A DNA stretch of 64,000 bases from Kuschelorhynchus macadamiae (taxonomy: Eukaryota > Arthropoda > Insecta > Coleoptera > Curculionidae): assembly GCA_030620095.1 (NCBI GenBank), contig JAUTXW010000936.1:310001-374000 (forward strand), written 5' to 3'. The position numbers and the translations under genes are program-made. Numbering within the stretch: position 1 is the first letter of the stretch; every line of letters starts with the position of its first letter. Under the pieces are notes generated by a model. The model worked only from the letters and a program-made list of their open reading frames with translations. It was not told the origin of the DNA and made no database searches. Shown piece by piece: positions 23,592-36,847 of the stretch.

Positions 23592-24390
23592 AGTTTAATT
23601 AGTGTTTTAAGTTAATATTTTTATCGTTTGCTTTTCTCTTACATGTATGGTATGTTTAATAGGCGAAAACTGTAAACATAGTCAATAAACAGGGTTAAGA
23701 ATTTTCTGAAATCATTTATTCTATAGATATTAAGTATCGTAACATTCGATATGGTTCTACAACTCTAACAAGAAAACCCTACGTGCTACAACTTTCTATT
23801 TGTCATTTTCGTATTTAGATAGGTCAATTCCATTAGATTATGCTATTCTAGTTTGTGTTACTTTTTGTTGGCCATGTATTTTATCTGCAACAAATAATAG
23901 CGACAAAGTTTGGTCAAAAAGTAGTTACAGTGATTTAAAAAATTTGTCTCGGGGTACTTTTTTATTTCAAATGGGCCACCCTGTATATTGAACTATTTTT
24001 GGATTCTTTATAAAATTCTAGATTTAATTTGTGTATATTATTCTATACCTAAACCTAAACGTTTTTGACATATATTATGTTTTATGTCAAAAATGACGTT
24101 TGCAGAGCTCAACTTTAATGTAGATTTCTCCTGCTTAAATTCGTTTTTTAAATAATCAGGACTTATTTTCTGGTAGAATAGGCTCTACTTTAGTAGACTA
24201 TGTCAGTGTTTTCGTAATTAACAAATACAAGGTGGTCAAAAACTAGAATTTAAAAATTAAATGAGACAATTGTTAAAAGTAATATTTTTGATTTAACTAA
24301 TAAAGTACTTTATGATCAGAATTAAATTGAGTTTGAAAATAAATGGAAAACAGTCTATCTTTTTTAAAATACCCTGCATATACATAGTTT
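23592..24390. other. Unassigned intron sequence with transposon-end remnants
   Basis: No coding region is supported. GGGCCACCCTGTATATTG near 23970-23990 looks like a relic of a Tc1/mariner terminus. Confidence 0.4.
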
Positions 24391-24967
24391 TACACTCAGG
24401 TGCACAAAAAAAACGGCCACTTTAAAGAAAACTTTTTTATTTTTTGACCGCATTTGATCATTTTTTTACCAAGCTGAAAGAAAAATATTCTAGAATAATG
24501 CACATTATTTATATGTAAAAGAAATACATTTCAACATATTACAAGAGGCAAAACAAAATTATGTTCTTACCATCTAGTTTTGAAACACCCTGTGGTGAAA
24601 TGGAGAACATTAGTCTTTGATTCACGTCGATATCTAGATTATTTTTAAAGCTATAAATTATTAATAAAACGTTGCTTTAAAAAAAATTAACTACATTTTA
24701 ATTTGCAACTATTAAAAATAATTATAGATAATCTAAATTATAAACAGCAAATGGTAGTCCAAGTCATGCTCAAAAGGATTTCCATCTGGAGAAAATGTTG
24801 GCCAATTCATCTTCTCTATTCCAACTTCATCAAGATCTAGCGAAATCTGGTCTCGCATTATCTTGCCAGCTCAGTACAAGCCACCATTGATATTCCCTCC
24901 CACACCATTAGTGATCCTCCTCCATGACTAAGGTGTGAACTAAATGTACTCCACACAGCTCCCTACC

Positions 24968-25085
24968 TTCTGGAGAATGTAGACTAGAGATGTGTAACTC
25001 AGGAGTGAGCTGGCTCAAACAATCAGCTCAGTCAAATGAGTCACTGAAGCAGCTCCGCGGTACAGATCTTTTTCGATTCTGACTC
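24968..25085. repeat. Possible truncated hAT MITE end
   Basis: TAGAGATGTGTAACTCAGGAG at about 24988 resembles the TAGAGNTG termini of the hAT-type elements at 29713 and 48506. No partner terminus or target duplication was found. Confidence 0.35.
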
Positions 25086-25972
25086 ACCTCTCACTCAGAG
25101 TCACGACCGCCAAAAGAGTCAAATTGTATTGCAATATGTACTGTTTGTTACATTCTCGATGCGGCTCTGCTTAGCAGTCTTAATTCTTTAGGTTTTATCT
25201 TTTTATTTCGGCTGTTTAGATGTAAAAGTAATACAAATATAGATATTAGGTATAGTTGTGTAACCCTCTAATTTTGTCATATAGTTTAATCTTTAAGTTT
25301 AATATTTATAATGTACTATTTTAGTGTTAATTTTTAATAATTGATATGTTCGCTTTATTTAAATTATATATTGGTTTTATAGTTTAGTTAGATTACCCAT
25401 ATCTCAAGCGAAGATTTCATTTCTTATACCGGATTATATTATAATAATTAATTGGTATGTATAGCGCCACCTTTTATCAACAACTATCAGTATTCTTAAA
25501 CTAAAGTAGTTCGCCACCCCGTTCTAAAGAAACGTTTTACTGCAAGTTCAAATGTTGTTACATGGATCCTATATCCATACAATATCATTCATCAATTAAA
25601 TTATAATTATTTAAAAAACGAAAACCCAAATAACATCTAAAGATATTTATTTCTTAATAAGAGTAAATAAGAATTTAATTTTAGCAGTTTTGAAAACCTG
25701 TTTTGCTTCCTTTATGCAAGTTTTGGCCTTTCGATAATCTTCTCAGGATGTTGCATTTTCGACTTCAAACCTCTATTTTTGGGTCCAAACATTTCTTTTC
25801 TGGTGCTGTAAATAATAAAATACTGCCATTAATGTACCGATTTTTTTTGCATGTAAGGTCGATATTTTGTATTAATACTCATATGTAGGAATTTATGTTT
25901 ATGAAGCACGGTTACTTTCATAAATATTTCTATCTTAGATATAAATAAGAATGTTTTTAGGCCAATACATGC
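25086..25972. other. Unassigned intron sequence
   Basis: AT-rich, without a recognisable gene or repeat end. Confidence 0.3.
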
Positions 25973-25980
25973 TTGTTACT

Positions 25981-28900
25981 CAGTGGCGGCTCGTGAGTAT
26001 ATTGAAGGGTGAGGCTAAATGAGGTTAATTTTGTTTAAATGTGAATAAATTTCCACGTCATCCATGAGGTATTATTCTGCGACGCGTTGACCTTTTTTTT
26101 TAATGGAGGTCATCGCCAACAGCCCTACTAAACCATAAAAAACTAAAAAAATAAACTCTAAAAAAAGTAAATAAAAAGTAAACAAAACAAGTAAAATATG
26201 TACACCTATCACTAAAATATAGCGGTGATTGCGATAATAAAAACATAATTTTGTTTATTAAAACTTAAAATAAATAGTTGTATGAAATAAGATAAAAAAA
26301 CTACTTTTTGTACATTAAATCTATACGTCTGTCTTTTAAGGTTGCAAATTTATCTATAATTTGGTCGTAAAAGTTTTGGTCTTCACTAAGTTCTGACAGT
26401 AATTCCTGCTGTATTGACATCATTGCTAAACCCGAAAGCCGTTCTTGCGTCATTGTGTTTCTTAGGTAGGTTTTGATCCGTTTAAGACATGAAAAATTTC
26501 GTTCGGCCGATACACTTGTTGCGGAAATAGTTAAAACTAAATTAAAAAGCTTATATGCTTCCGCAAAAATTGCTTTAAAATCTTTAAATAACAAAGCTAG
26601 ACTTTTTTCGACATCTAAATTTGAAAATTGTTCATCCCTATACAATACAGAAAGCTCATTCTTTAATCTATCTCTGTCAAAAATGTTTGGATAATTTTTT
26701 AATAAATTATTTAATAAGTCGTCTGGAAAGCATTTAACATATTCCGAATATTTTGTGCAATCGACTAAAGCAAAGAAATTTAAATTATTTAAATTTTCAA
26801 ACCGCGTCCCTAATTGAAGAATTATACAATCTATTATTTCGAGATATAATATTTTATATTTAGTAAAAATATCAAAGTCGCTAGAACATTGCCCTCGACG
26901 TGTGTTAGTTGGCAGAATAGTGGCTTTTTTAGCAATATTGAAAAGTTCTTTGAAATGGTCCTCGTTTCTAAATTCAATAATTCGTTGCTTGGCAAGGTTT
27001 ATTTGCGAAATGCAGTAATTTATATCTAAATGCTTTAACTGTAATATTTGAAACAGTACATCAGTGCAACTAAAAATTTGTTTATAAATATGCGTAAAAG
27101 GCAAAATTCGAAATCATTAAAATGCTTTAGAAATCCTTTTGCACCATTAATAGATTCTGATCCAGAACTTAAATCATTAATAATACTTTCAAATACTATA
27201 ATTAAATTGTCCCATTCATTAGACACTAAGTTTAAAATTTTAGACCGTGTATACCATCGCGTTTCTACAGCTCGCGGAATTCTTTTACCTACTATCTGAT
27301 TAAGCACAAAAGACCGTTTTGGTGATTGGTGGAAATAATTTGGTATTCCTAATAAAGTGGCAAAAAAATATACGACTTTGGGTAATCAGTTTTGTTCCCT
27401 GTTGTAAAACTAGATTTAATCTGTGGGCGCAACAATGAGTAAACATAGCTAAAGGAGCAATAGATCTAACTTTTGTTTGAAGCCCATTTACTTCACCTGC
27501 CATAACACTAGCCCCATCGTAACACTGCGCGACCAATTTATTTTTAAAGTCATAAGGCTCTAAGCTGTTTTGTATTAAATGAAAAAGGCTCTCTGCTGTT
27601 CTATTATCGCTAACGTCAAAAAATCCTAAAAATCTTTTCCGATTGAAGATCCGTTGGTCACATACCTAACTGTTATCGAACACTGTGATTTTTCTGTTAT
27701 ATCAGTACTATCATCCGCAATTACGCCAAAAAAACAAAAATCGGTGTCATTGATTTCTTTTTTTATATATTCTTGAATATAGTCATGTATGCAACCAATT
27801 AGTTCATTTTGTATAGTCTTAGATTGTCCCGTAAAAATATTAGTAAATTTAGAACAATGTTCAGTAAGTTCGGCATTTCTTTTCATTAAGCATGCAAATA
27901 TTTCCTTAAAATTGCTACGGTTAAAAGAATCTGTTGTTTCATTATGACCTCGAAATTCCAAGTCCTGTTTACCCAAAGTAATAGTAACATCAATTAAATA
28001 ATTTAATAATAAACGGTTTTTTCGAACATTTTCATTATAAACAATTTTATTAAGACTTGCATTTTCTTGTAGTGCATCCGCAATAGTCGCCCTATTTTGC
28101 TCCAGTCTTGTAAGTGCTACCGAATTTTTAATATGCTCTCTTGAACTTTCATGCGATTTTACTGCTCGTGAAAAATTTTTTAAATCTGAATATCCGCCCC
28201 CTGAACTCCAATTATTTTTGACGCAACCTAATAAAATACAAGGCTAACAATATAAGCTTTCTTTATAAATACTTCCGCATAGCCACCTATAAGTTTCGTA
28301 CCAAGATATTTGAAAGGTTCTTGAATATTTTTTACCTTGCCTCTTATCGTTAAATATTGCTAAAATTTTCGGCGTCGGACGGCTACCTAATATCTGTTTC
28401 TTTTCAGTTTCGCTTCTTCTTTCAAAAGCAAAAAGCAAATACAAAAAATGGAACGGTCCAACTTACCAAATCAAAACAAAACAAAAACTTACTCACGCGT
28501 ATTTATTCACCTTAAAAGACAGAACGCCCTCAATCAGCGATTATCGCAATCTATTTCCTATTTCTTTCTCAGCCGCACGCACCACGTAAAAAGAAGCCGT
28601 TGGAATATTTCGCTAGTCATGTGATTTAAATAACCAATAAAAGCATATCCAAGCTACAGATTTATCGCCTCAAGAATGCAATAGAAAACGCGTGCATCGG
28701 CAATCGCCATCCCGCTCTGTCGTAATCAGGTGACTCGCCGGCATCGGCACCGGCCGTTGATAAATAGGTCAGAAGTCGAAACTTTCCAAGCTAAAATTAT
28801 TTCGCCTCATTCCAGAGCACTTTCTTTAGGAATGGGTTTGCACGGATTGCACGGTCGGTTTTTTGATGTGGTCAGAATTTATTTTCTAAAATATTTATTA

Positions 28901-29064
28901 TGGGATTATATTTTGTTTTTTTTTTAATGTTATTATGTTGTAAAACTGTTAAAAAGTATATTTCTAATTGGTAGTAGATAAAAAGTTATATAAAAAAATT
29001 CTCTTTTCCTTTATTTTGGGGGTGAGGCGCGGCCTCAGAGGCCTACCCTGACGAGCCGCCACTG
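25981..29064 (-). mobile_element. hAT element with perfect 8-bp target duplication
   Basis: The termini are the 14-bp perfect inverted repeat CAGTGGCGGCTCGT / ACGAGCCGCCACTG. Both sides carry TTGTTACT (25973-25980 and 29065-29072), the 8-bp duplication diagnostic of hAT transposition. The length is 3084 bp. The transposase is on the minus strand, antisense to Dg. Confidence 0.95.
26301..28444 (-). pseudogene. hAT transposase (ZMYM1-like), broken
   Basis: Minus-strand order: TTF-type zinc-finger region (28444-28244: RTFQISWYETYRWLCG), DUF4371-like RNase H part (27976-27626, with ADDSTDITEKSQCSI; 27536-27300, with CYDGASVMAGEVNG and CCAHRLNLVLQQ), insertion region (27307-26800) and C-terminal hAT dimerisation domain (SVSAERNFSCLKRIKTYLRN, near 26530-26470). 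Lesions are a TAG near 28238 and frameshifts near 27640, 27385 and 27100. The catalytic D of ADDSTD and the dimerisation motif are intact. Only a few lesions separate it from a full frame, so the insertion is moderately young. Confidence 0.9.
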
Positions 29065-29072
29065 TTGTTACT

Positions 29073-29712
29073 TTATTTTAAATTTACCTTATATGAATTG
29101 TATTCCCTTTTAGCCCTGGATATCTAACACATAAGGGCAATATTAGTACAAATTGTTTCACTTGACTTTGGCCTATAAACGCATAAAATTTCTAGATTTA
29201 TAATCACTATTTATACCTTTTTTTTCTTGGATTAGGTAGCAGTTGCATATTGGTATAACTAAATCGGTTCTGTGTAGTGTTTGGAAAATCAAATTACTTT
29301 CTTAAATATTTCCTTTTTCAATCATTTTTTCCTGATTGCATGAGTATTTAGACCCTTTTGTGTCCTGAATTATTACTCGACCATTTTTTGTCTTCTGTGA
29401 ATTGCCTAACATATTTCGTTATAAATAAATCTCTTTTAATGGTAAAATAACAAATTTATTTATATTGTATTGTTATGAAAATCTAATTTAACTACCTTTT
29501 TGTTGTCAGGGTTTTTCCACTTCCCCATAGCTTTGTTCTCTGTTTTAGTTGCAAGTTGATTTTTCGGGATAGCAATTTCAACTATTCTTCCAATTATCTA
29601 AGTTTGGGAAGCTGGAAGATAGATGTTTGTTTACTATTCGTTTTGCCTAGTTCACAGTATAATTTAGGGTTATGGGACGTCTCACTTCCTATAAGCTGTC
29701 ACTCGCTGCATC
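29073..29712. other. Unassigned intron sequence
   Basis: No gene or repeat end recognised between the two hAT insertions apart from the target duplication at 29705-29712. Confidence 0.3.
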
Positions 29713-30336
29713 TAGAGATGAGTAGTTCGTGAACGAACTAGTTCAAATGAACTAGTTTCTTTCGTGAACGAGATGAACTACTCGTGATGGTCCGAAAGAC
29801 TCGTTCAGTAGTTCATTGTCATTGCAAACGAATTAAAAAAACAGCAGCTCTTTCTCTTTTCGTGAAGGAAATTCAGCGAACGATAAATTTCGAACGAATT
29901 TTTTCAAAGGCGGGACAATTTATAACGGATCACAGCTAAAATCTAAAAAAGTTTCGCAAATATTATTTTTAAATAGTAACTTTTAAGTTCCTTATATATT
30001 TTTTAGAATCTATTTACCAAATACCTAATTACGTTTAGTTTTATTTAGTTAGTTATATTTTGCTTATTACTTGTTGTTTTGTTTATAGCAAATTGTTTAC
30101 ATATGTAGACTTTATTATAAGATTATGTCTTACTTTTCAGAATTTACAGTTTAATCTAATGAGTAAAATATAAAACTTGTGAAATCCAAGGACAATTGCG
30201 TCTTATTTAAATTAAAACACACTCTCGTTCGCAAAAATTCTATATGAACTAATGAACTAGTTTTTTGAACTATATTTTTTTACAAACGAGAACGAAGGAA
30301 CTAGTTTACGTAAATGAACTAGAACTCCCACCTCTA
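29713..30336. mobile_element. hAT MITE, 624 bp
   Basis: Termini TAGAGATGAGTAGTTCGTG and, as complement of the right end, TAGAGGTGGGAGTTCTAG. Both flanks carry GCTGCATC (29705-29712 and 30337-30344), a perfect 8-bp duplication. Subterminal regions are rich in repeated GAACTAGTTC-type palindromes, as expected for transposase binding sites. No coding capacity. Confidence 0.92.
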
Positions 30337-30344
30337 GCTGCATC

Positions 30345-31850
30345 CGATGTGCCCTCATTCAGTAGGCGCATGCTAAGATCCCAACTGTTGCCAAGTTTAT
30401 TCTCAGGTGGTTACCGTTTGCGATCGTTTTTCTTGCCCTGCAATCCCTATTTTAAATCATTCCGAGTTCCTCTTGACAACACTGATGTCACCTGGGGCAA
30501 TCTAACCAATGATAGTTCGGCATCCGAGTTGAGTAAATTCTAGAAGGTACAACGGAGTTGGTTCCAGGAAGGAACTACTTTTCACTTCACTTTTCTGGTC
30601 TCCTGTAACATGGAAAAGTCTTCAGCGCGAAGTGGGGAAAATAAAATCCAAGTTTTTCTTAGAAATCCGTTAGTGAGATTTCTCCTCAGCTTCGTGAAAA
30701 TTTACTTGAGGTTTTCTATTTGTGAATTTTACAATATTTTATAACCTCCAAGTAATCTCTCTGAGAGAAGATTTTTGTAGCTGAAGTTGGACGAGGCCGC
30801 CATTTTTCTGCCACGTTGTGGAGAAGTCTTCCTGTCAGGGACGAACTGAACCCTATTGAATAGGGTCTTAGTACTGGGCTTTAAGGCTCACTTTGACGTG
30901 AACGAACAACGTTCCGCCCTTTAACTACTAAGGTCCTGTCTACTGATATACCTTCCACCGGTTGCAGTGACGTATCACGCTGGGACAAGTGGTGAACTTT
31001 TTATTTCATATTAGTGTATTTTTTTTGTACAGGCATTTTAAAAAACCAACTTTTAGTAAATAGATTTTATTGTTTTTATTTAATGTGTTTTATTTAGCTC
31101 ACATTTTCTCTTCTTTTTTAGGATATTTTTTTTTATTATTATTAAATAACTTTCTTTATTTTAAATTGCAATTTTCTTTTTATGAAAGTATCAGGAACAA
31201 GTGTGTGCCGAACACATCTAAGGGCTTTCCAATTTAGACCGTAATACATTGGTGGCGCTCACCTTTTTTACTTTTAATTTTTTTCCCACGCTCACTCTCC
31301 GGGATAAACGAGCTTAGGGCATTGATATTGCACGCTCTGTTGACCACGAGCTTTTCTCTTGATACTTTTGCCTTTTTTTTTAATTACCTTTGCGAGTTTT
31401 TTTTTATTTTAGTAAATTAATAAAAATATTTCCTATTTTATTCTTTTAAAAAAATAAGAGCGTAGCAATCTTGCGCCCTACGGTTATAAACCAGAGTAAG
31501 GGTGGCAGTTGGAACTGCCTGGTAAATACACATACAAAATAAGGCAATTTACTATTTAAGAAAATAAGTTGAAAAATGCAATAAACTTAAATTTTAATTA
31601 TTCTAGTATTATGGAAAAACATATGATGACTTTTGTTTCGGCAGTATCGTAAAGTCATTTTTAATATTAATTATACAAATACCTATAAGTTTTAATGCCT
31701 ATCTTAAAAGAAATAAATAAGAGCGTAATTTATTTGATAAACCCCCAACAAACTTTTTAAGTTTGTTTTTTTTTATTACGTGTAATCATATCCTCCGCAT
31801 AAAATCCGGAAGATGAATTAGATAGACCTATGATATTTTCATATGAAAAA
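30345..31850. other. Unassigned, moderately GC-rich intron block
   Basis: The part 30350-31000 is less AT-rich than its surroundings and may be an old element. A 92-codon + strand frame at 30265-30543 crosses the boundary of the hAT MITE and has no known similarity, so I do not call it. I find no LTR pair. Confidence 0.35.
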
Positions 31851-31933
31851 AAGAATAAACATATAAATACCAGCAGTTGCAAAAATCTTTGAGCGATGTC
31901 ACTTTAAAGTCAGATTGACAAGTCAGTGACAAA

Positions 31934-33217
31934 ATGAGTAATAGAAAAAAAATTTCGGGATTTTTGCATCCACAAGCGAAAAAAATGGTATTAAATCTAA
32001 TAAAGTATTACGAAAATGAAAATTCACCGACCAATATCCAGGATACAGTAGCAAAAGCTCTGGGAATCGGTATAAGGACTGTGCAGAAAATTGTGCATAA
32101 AAAAAAGCATAATTTACTATCGAAGAAGATTAAGAAATGTACACGAAAAAAGCCAAAGACAGAAGACTTAAGTGACAATGTAAAAATGGATGTTCGTAAT
32201 GCAATTTACGATTCATACACATCAAAAACTAATATAACTCTTCAAGTTTTGAAAGAAGCTTTAAAAAATCGAGGCATATTGGAAATTCAACTAAAATCGT
32301 TGTCAAAATTAATAAAAATGTTGGGTTTTCGATATAAAAAGGACTGTAATCGAAGATTTTTATGCGAGTTGCCACATATAGCAAGTCAGCGTATCCAGTT
32401 TTTAAAGAAATACACGGAAAATGTTAATTCAAAATTTAGAAAAGTGGTATTTTTAGACGAGACTTGGATATTTTCTAATGGAAGTGGTTCGAAATCTTGG
32501 CAGGGCGAGTCTGTAAAAAGTGTCAATAGAAAAAAGGGATGTGGGACGGGAAAACGGTTCATCATTTTGCATGCAGGTTCTTCAACAGGATTTCTCCCAG
32601 GTACAAGTTTACTGTTTTCTTCAACATCCAAAAGTATGGACTACCATGATAATATGAACTGTGAACTGTTTGAAAAGTGGTTAAAAGAACAACTGATTCC
32701 ATAGATACTCCATCTTTAATCATTCTGGACAATGCATCTTATCATTCAAGAATCTTAAATAAACCACCTACTTCATCCTGGAAGAAAAGTGATATTTATG
32801 ACTGGCTAATGAAACAAAAACAAAATCCTCAATATGCTGAAACTAGAACTTCTTTTAATGGCAAAATCTATTAAAAAACCAACAATATATGCCGTAGATG
32901 AAATATTACGGGAAAATGGACATGAGGTTTTACGACTGCCGCCATACTATTGCCAGTTTAACGCAATAGAATTAATATGGGCTGGGGCAAAATCATATTA
33001 CGAAAAACACGTGAACGATGGTCTTACATCAGATGAAGTGTAAATTGTTTGGCAAGATTCATTAAATTATATTACGCCGAAAAAATCTGTGGAACATACG
33101 GAGAAATTAATATGGGATTGGTGGAATCGAGAACGAATTCTAGATGTCGAAATAGCACCAATGATCATTGCGCCATTTGAGGACGACTCAGAAGATGAGG
33201 ACTTTTTAATCACTTAA
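31934..33217 (+). pseudogene. Tc1/mariner-superfamily DDE transposase, broken
   Basis: Three + strand frames in order: 31934-32704 (HTH with IGIRTVQKIVHKKK, then VFLDETWIFSNG and FIILHAGSSTGFLPG), 32677-32874 (IILDNASYHS) and 32834-33217 (LPPYYCQFNAIELIWAGAKS to the acidic end FEDDSEDEDF). The D, D, E triad blocks (LDETW, LDNASYHS, N.IELIW) are all present. Frameshifts lie near 32700 and 32850, and an in-frame TAA at 33041-33043 interrupts the C-terminal part. Expected length without breaks is about 425 residues. A related fragment is at 50079-50492. It may be the original gene of the TIR unit 24393-40182. Confidence 0.85.
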
Positions 33218-33700
33218 ATGATATTTTTTAGTCTATGATATTAAAAAGTTTCTGAAGGATTATATTAGTCTTTGACGTGTATAAATCATAAATTGCATTA
33301 TGAATATCCATTTTTGCATTGTAACTTAAGTCTTTTGGCTTTGGATTTTTTCGTGTACATTTCTTAATCTTCATCGGAAGTAAATTATGTTTTTTTTATG
33401 CACAAGTTTCTGTACATTCCTTATACCGATTCTCAGAGCTTTTGCCACTGGCTCCTGGATATTAGCCACTGAATTTTAATTTAAAAATTTGTTTATTAGA
33501 TTTGACACCATTTTTTTGCTTACTTTTTTAGTACATTTGTAATGTTGTAGGCAATAAATAAATAGTTATAGAATACTTATGCCAAATTTAAAGCGTGTTT
33601 AAAATAAGTACATTTTTTTATTAATTATAAGACAAAATTTGATATATAAAATTCGGTAAAATCGCTTTACCAGAAACTCGGAGCTAACGAAAAATAGTGG
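33218..33700. other. Unassigned, AT-rich; possible 3' part of the transposon
   Basis: No coding region recognised. It follows directly on the transposase stop and probably belongs to the same element. Confidence 0.35.
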
Positions 33701-33720
33701 CTATATATATATATATATAT
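33701..33720. repeat. (TA)n remnant
   Basis: A short TA run bordering the 3' end of the RTE element. Together with 36850-36927 and 39966-40062 it looks like one original (TA)n tract split by two insertions. Confidence 0.6.
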
Positions 33721-33780
33721 CATCATCATCATCATCATATGCAGCTTATTCAACCATTTCCAATTATGGTGTAGCCTCCC

Positions 33781-36697
33781 TTACATATTTACATATTCCA
33801 TTTTCATTTGGGCCCATTGTTGTCTGTTGTTGGCTGTGCGAGCCCAAGTTGATCCTGCGAGTTTCTTTATATCATAGTCCCATCTTAAGTTGGGGCGTCT
33901 TCTTGGTCTTTTCACGCCTCGGGGATACCATTGTGTTACCTTTGTGGTCCATCTATCGTCCGTCCTTCTAGCGAGGTGTCCTGCCCATTGCCACTTCAGA
34001 GATCTGATTCTGTTAATGACATCTATCACCTGGGTTTTCTGTCTGATCCATTCAACCCTTTTTGTATCTCTTCTTGTTATTCCAAGCATGCATCGTTCCA
34101 TAGACCTTTGTGCCACCTGGAGCTTCCTAGTTATATCAGTTTTTAGGGTCCAGGTTTCACAACCGTATGTTAGTACTGGTAGTATACACTGATCAAATGC
34201 TTTCTTCTTCAAACGGAGTGGCATTCTGGACTTGAAGATGATTGAGTTCTGTCCGAATGTTCTCCATGCTAATTTTATCCTTCTATTTATTTCTGGGAGT
34301 AGAGATCCCGATATGTGTATTAGTTGACCCAGGTATATGTATTCCTCTACTATTTCCAGGGCAGTTTCATTAATTATTATTTCTTGTGCGTCCATTAGTT
34401 CGTTGTACATGATCTTGGTCTTACTCAGATTTATCTTAAGGCCTACTTCGTTGCTCGCTGTATTTAATTCATTAATCTGTTGTTGCAGTTCTCCAGGGTT
34501 ACTCGCTATCAGGATAATGTCATCAGCGAATCTTAGATGGTTCAAGTGTTCTCCATCTATATTCAGACCTGTGTTGTTCCAGTCTAGCTTTCTGAAGATG
34601 CTCTCTAGTGTTGCCGTAAATAACTTTGGTGATATGGCGTCGCCTTGTCTAACTCCTCTGCCGGTCGGGAATTCTGGAGTGCCTTCATATATCCTGACTG
34701 TCGCTTTGGCTTCTCTATATATATTTGCTAGGGTCTCAATATATGGTTTGTCGACCCCTTGTTCTGTTAAGGCATTTATTACTGCTTTGGGAAATATTGA
34801 GTCGAATGCTTTCTCAAAGTCAATGAAGGCTAATGCTAATGGTTGATCGTATTCTTTGGTTCGACTAATAACCTCCCTGAGAGTATGAATGTGGTCTATT
34901 GTACTGAAGCCGCTGCGAAATCCAGCCTGTTCTCTCGGTTGGGCCAAGTCCAGTGTGCTTTGTATTCTGTTGTGAATGATCTTTGTATACACTTTGTACG
35001 TTACTGGTAGTAGACTTATTGGCCTGTAGTTCCTAATGTCTTCTTTGCTGCCTTTCTTGTGGAGCAGCACTATAAGGGCGCTGTTCCACTCCTTAGGTAT
35101 GTGTCTAGTTCTTAGACACCTCGTGTATAGTTTGGCAAGGCATTTCCATGTTTTAGTTCCTGCATATTTGAGTATTTCGGCCGTGATACCGTCCTTTCCC
35201 GCTGCCTTGCCATGTTTCATGCTTTTCAGTGCCATTTCTACTTCTGCTATCAATACTTCTGGCATGGCTTCTTCCGAGTGCTCAATTATTTCCTCCAGAC
35301 TTTCAGGGGCCTTGTATAGGTCTCCATAGAATTTGGTTACTAGGTCTATTATTTTACTCCTGTCTGTGATCCTTGTGTTATCATCGGTTAACGCAACTAT
35401 TTGTCTCTTGCCTATTATTAGTGTTCTCTTTGCATGTTTGTAGCTTTTCTGGTTTTCTATTGTTGTTTGTACCAGTTTCTCGTTATAATTCCTGATATCC
35501 TCTACAATTTTCTTCCGTATCGTCTTACATAGTTCGGTGTATTCAATTCTTTGTATATTTGTTTTCTTTTTCATTTCTCTCCGTTTTTGTAATAGTGCTT
35601 TTTTTTCCGGAGTCAGTTTTTTATGTTTCTTTTCGTTGTTGTAGGCCTCCCACTTCTATGGCACAGTTTCGAATTGTGTTCATTAGTTCAGGGCTGTTAT
35701 ATTCTACCCCTTGTAGTCGTTCTTCGAGTAGTGTCTCATATTGGTGAGAGTTCTCTTTCAACCTTTCGTTGTTTATGTTGTTCATTGTGACGTTTCTGAT
35801 CAGTCTTGACCTTTCTAATTTTATATCTAGGACAAGTCGAGCTCTAATTAGCCGATGGTCGCTTCCTGTCGTGAACTTGTTAAGTGTGCTTAGGTCTTTT
35901 ACTGTGCTAATTTTATTGGTGAGGATAAAGTCTATTTCATTCTTGATAGTTGCATTAGGTGCTTCCCACGTCCATTTCCTATTAGGGTTCTTCTTGAAGA
36001 AGGAGTTTGCCACATACATGTTCTGGAAGTGTGTGAATTGTATTAATCTCTCCCCTCTGTCATTTCTTTCGCCAAATCCATGATTTCCCATGCCTTTTTT
36101 TTGGTCTTTCCTCTGTCCCACTTTCGCATTAAAGTCCCCTATTATGTATTTGAAGTGACTTTTATCACTGCTGAGTGCTTGCGTTATTTCGCTATAGAAT
36201 TCTTCTATTTCGTCGTCACTATGGCTAATGGTTGGGGCGTAGACTTGGATAATCTGGATGGTATATCTCTTTGAGAGTCTTAGTGTTATGCTGGCTACTC
36301 TGTCTGAGATGCTTGTTATTCCTATGATTCTATTCTTCCAGGTTTTCTTTATTAGGAATCCTACTCCGCTTGTTCTTCCTGTTGGTGTTCCTTGATGGTA
36401 CAGAACATTCCCTGATTCCAGTTCTATAAGTTCTTCATTTTTTCTTCTTACTTCGCTGATGCCAATGATGTCCCACTTTATTTTTGCTGCCTCTGTTTCT
36501 AGTTCTGCAATCCTAGCTTCATTAGAGAGTGTTCGGCAGTTGTAGGTTGCTAGGTGTAATGTTGTTAATGGGTAGTGGTTTAGACTCCGCGGATTCTTAG
36601 CACCCTCTGCCCTCTTGGCTGGTTCCCAGGATCTACCCCTCCTAGGGCCATTCGGGCCTACGGAGAATGAGGGCCGTGGCTTGTCCTTGTCTGTCAT
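33781..36697 (-). pseudogene. RTE endonuclease-reverse transcriptase, one frameshift
   Basis: Frame 36697-35621 (358 residues) is the apurinic-type endonuclease: LATYNCRTLSNEARI, ISEVRRK, IIGDFNAKVG, IDFILTN and the terminal TGSDHRLI. Frame 35574-33781 (597 residues) is the RT: KAAGKDGITAEIL, LLHKKGSKEDIRNYRPISLL, FIDFEKAFDS, RGVRQGDAISPKLF, FADDIILIA, then LTYGCETWTL and a C-terminal WAGHLARR block. All catalytic residues are present in both. The frames meet out of register near 35640, where one small indel is enough to explain the break. Otherwise the copy is intact, so the insertion is fairly recent. Confidence 0.9.
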
Positions 36698-36820
36698 GCT
36701 GGGGTTTTGAGGCGTACCTTACCACGCTGCCTCAGTGCGGGTTGGCAAGGGGCGAGAGATGTCGTCCGCTAGCTTTCGCCATTTACTCGGTCCCTCAGGC
36801 TAAAAACCCAATGTCCCGAC

Positions 36821-36839
36821 GCCTTAACCCACTCGGCCA
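36821..36839 (-). promoter_or_regulatory. Pol III A-box-like sequence at RTE 5' end
   Basis: Minus-strand TGGCCGAGTGGGTTAAGGC matches the tRNA A-box/D-arm consensus (TGGCNNAGTGG...), as in Leu/Ser tRNA genes. No clear B box (GGTTCGANTCC) follows within 100 bp. I read it as a tRNA-derived 5' head of the retrotransposon, not a tRNA gene. Confidence 0.5.
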
Positions 36840-36847
36840 TCTGGGGG

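Noticed and set aside
30345..31600. An LTR retrotransposon leader
   Set aside because: Some phrases recall a primer-binding region, but I found no repeated LTR pair, no TG...CA ends and no gag-pol coding sequence.
33890..36274. Several + strand frames between 33890 and 36274
   Set aside because: They are antisense shadows of the RTE endonuclease/RT gene, which has full catalytic motifs on the minus strand.
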